Below are positions 5,435 through 5,519 of a stretch of DNA of 5,519 bases, piece by piece. The notes below the pieces were generated by a model. The model made no database searches. It saw nothing but the letters and a program-made list of their open reading frames with translations, and was not told the origin of the DNA. Origin of the DNA: Nitrososphaeraceae archaeon. Its GTDB lineage: Archaea > Thermoproteota > Nitrososphaeria > Nitrososphaerales > Nitrososphaeraceae. The first letter of the stretch is position 1. Each line of letters begins with the position of its first letter. The translations under genes were made by a program, and so were the position numbers. Where the stretch lies: assembly GCA_025937665.1 (NCBI GenBank), contig JAICQW010000121.1, positions 1 through 5,519 of the forward strand. The letters run 5' to 3'.

Positions 5435-5448
5435 TCTGCAAATGCAGA
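5435..5448. repeat. TCTGCA-AA-TGCAGA palindrome
   Basis: A perfect inverted repeat, 6 bp on each side of AA, in the non-coding right end, about 114 bp upstream of the response-regulator start. As RNA it could form a 5-bp stem with an AAAT loop followed by TTT; as DNA it could be an operator for a dimeric regulator. I find no open frame reaching the right window edge on either strand. Confidence 0.35.
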
Positions 5449-5519
5449 TTTAAAACTGAAGTAACCGTGAAGGGAGGGACTATATTCTAAACAAGACAAT
5501 TAGTTAAGTGTACCAGAAG

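Noticed and set aside
5468..5490. GGGAGGG on the plus strand resembling a ribosome site near the right edge
   Set aside because: No start codon follows at a usable distance and the frames after it stop at once.

Overview
The window looks like ordinary chromosomal DNA of an AT-rich archaeon, most likely an ammonia-oxidising thaumarchaeon (Nitrososphaerota) of the soil Nitrososphaerales or Nitrosocosmicus type. This assignment is inference. It rests on low G+C, archaeal TATA-like boxes placed 25-35 nt before start codons, TTG/GTG starts on apparently short leaders, a free-standing JAMM/MPN protease, an orphan CheY-like receiver and a small acidic helical protein of a kind common in that group. 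No rRNA, tRNA, CRISPR array, transposase or integrase was seen.

Layout from left to right. (1) A minus-strand polytopic membrane protein (43-1239) carries a duplicated D-x2-WH ... PPH motif. (2) Two plus-strand genes of unknown function follow: a 122-residue protein (1223-1591), whose assigned start overlaps the membrane gene head to head, and a 68-residue protein (1723-1929). (3) A minus-strand two-gene ABC exporter operon comes next: a DrrA-type ATPase (2827-3792) and a DrrB-type ABC-2 permease (2070-2849), overlapping by 23 bp. (4) A 433-bp divergent intergenic region (3793-4225) holds the ABC promoter, a TATA box pointing the other way, a GTTAAT-TG-ATTAAC palindrome and a leader with a 12-codon mini-ORF. 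(5) A plus-strand pair encodes a complete JAMM metalloprotease (4226-4657) and an overlapping 68-residue protein of unknown function (4632-4838). (6) A convergent minus-strand single-domain response regulator (4872-5321) follows, then about 200 bp of non-coding DNA with a 14-bp palindrome.

How the parts work together. The ABC pair is one functional unit that should export an unidentified, probably hydrophobic, substrate. The JAMM protease and its overlapping small downstream gene look translationally linked and may act together. The receiver and the membrane protein are separate transcription units with no visible partner here. The least ordinary items are the His/Asp repeat in the membrane protein, the JAMM-small protein pair with its leader, and the symmetric sites in the two non-coding regions. 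I see no clear evidence of a novel multi-gene defence or mobile system.
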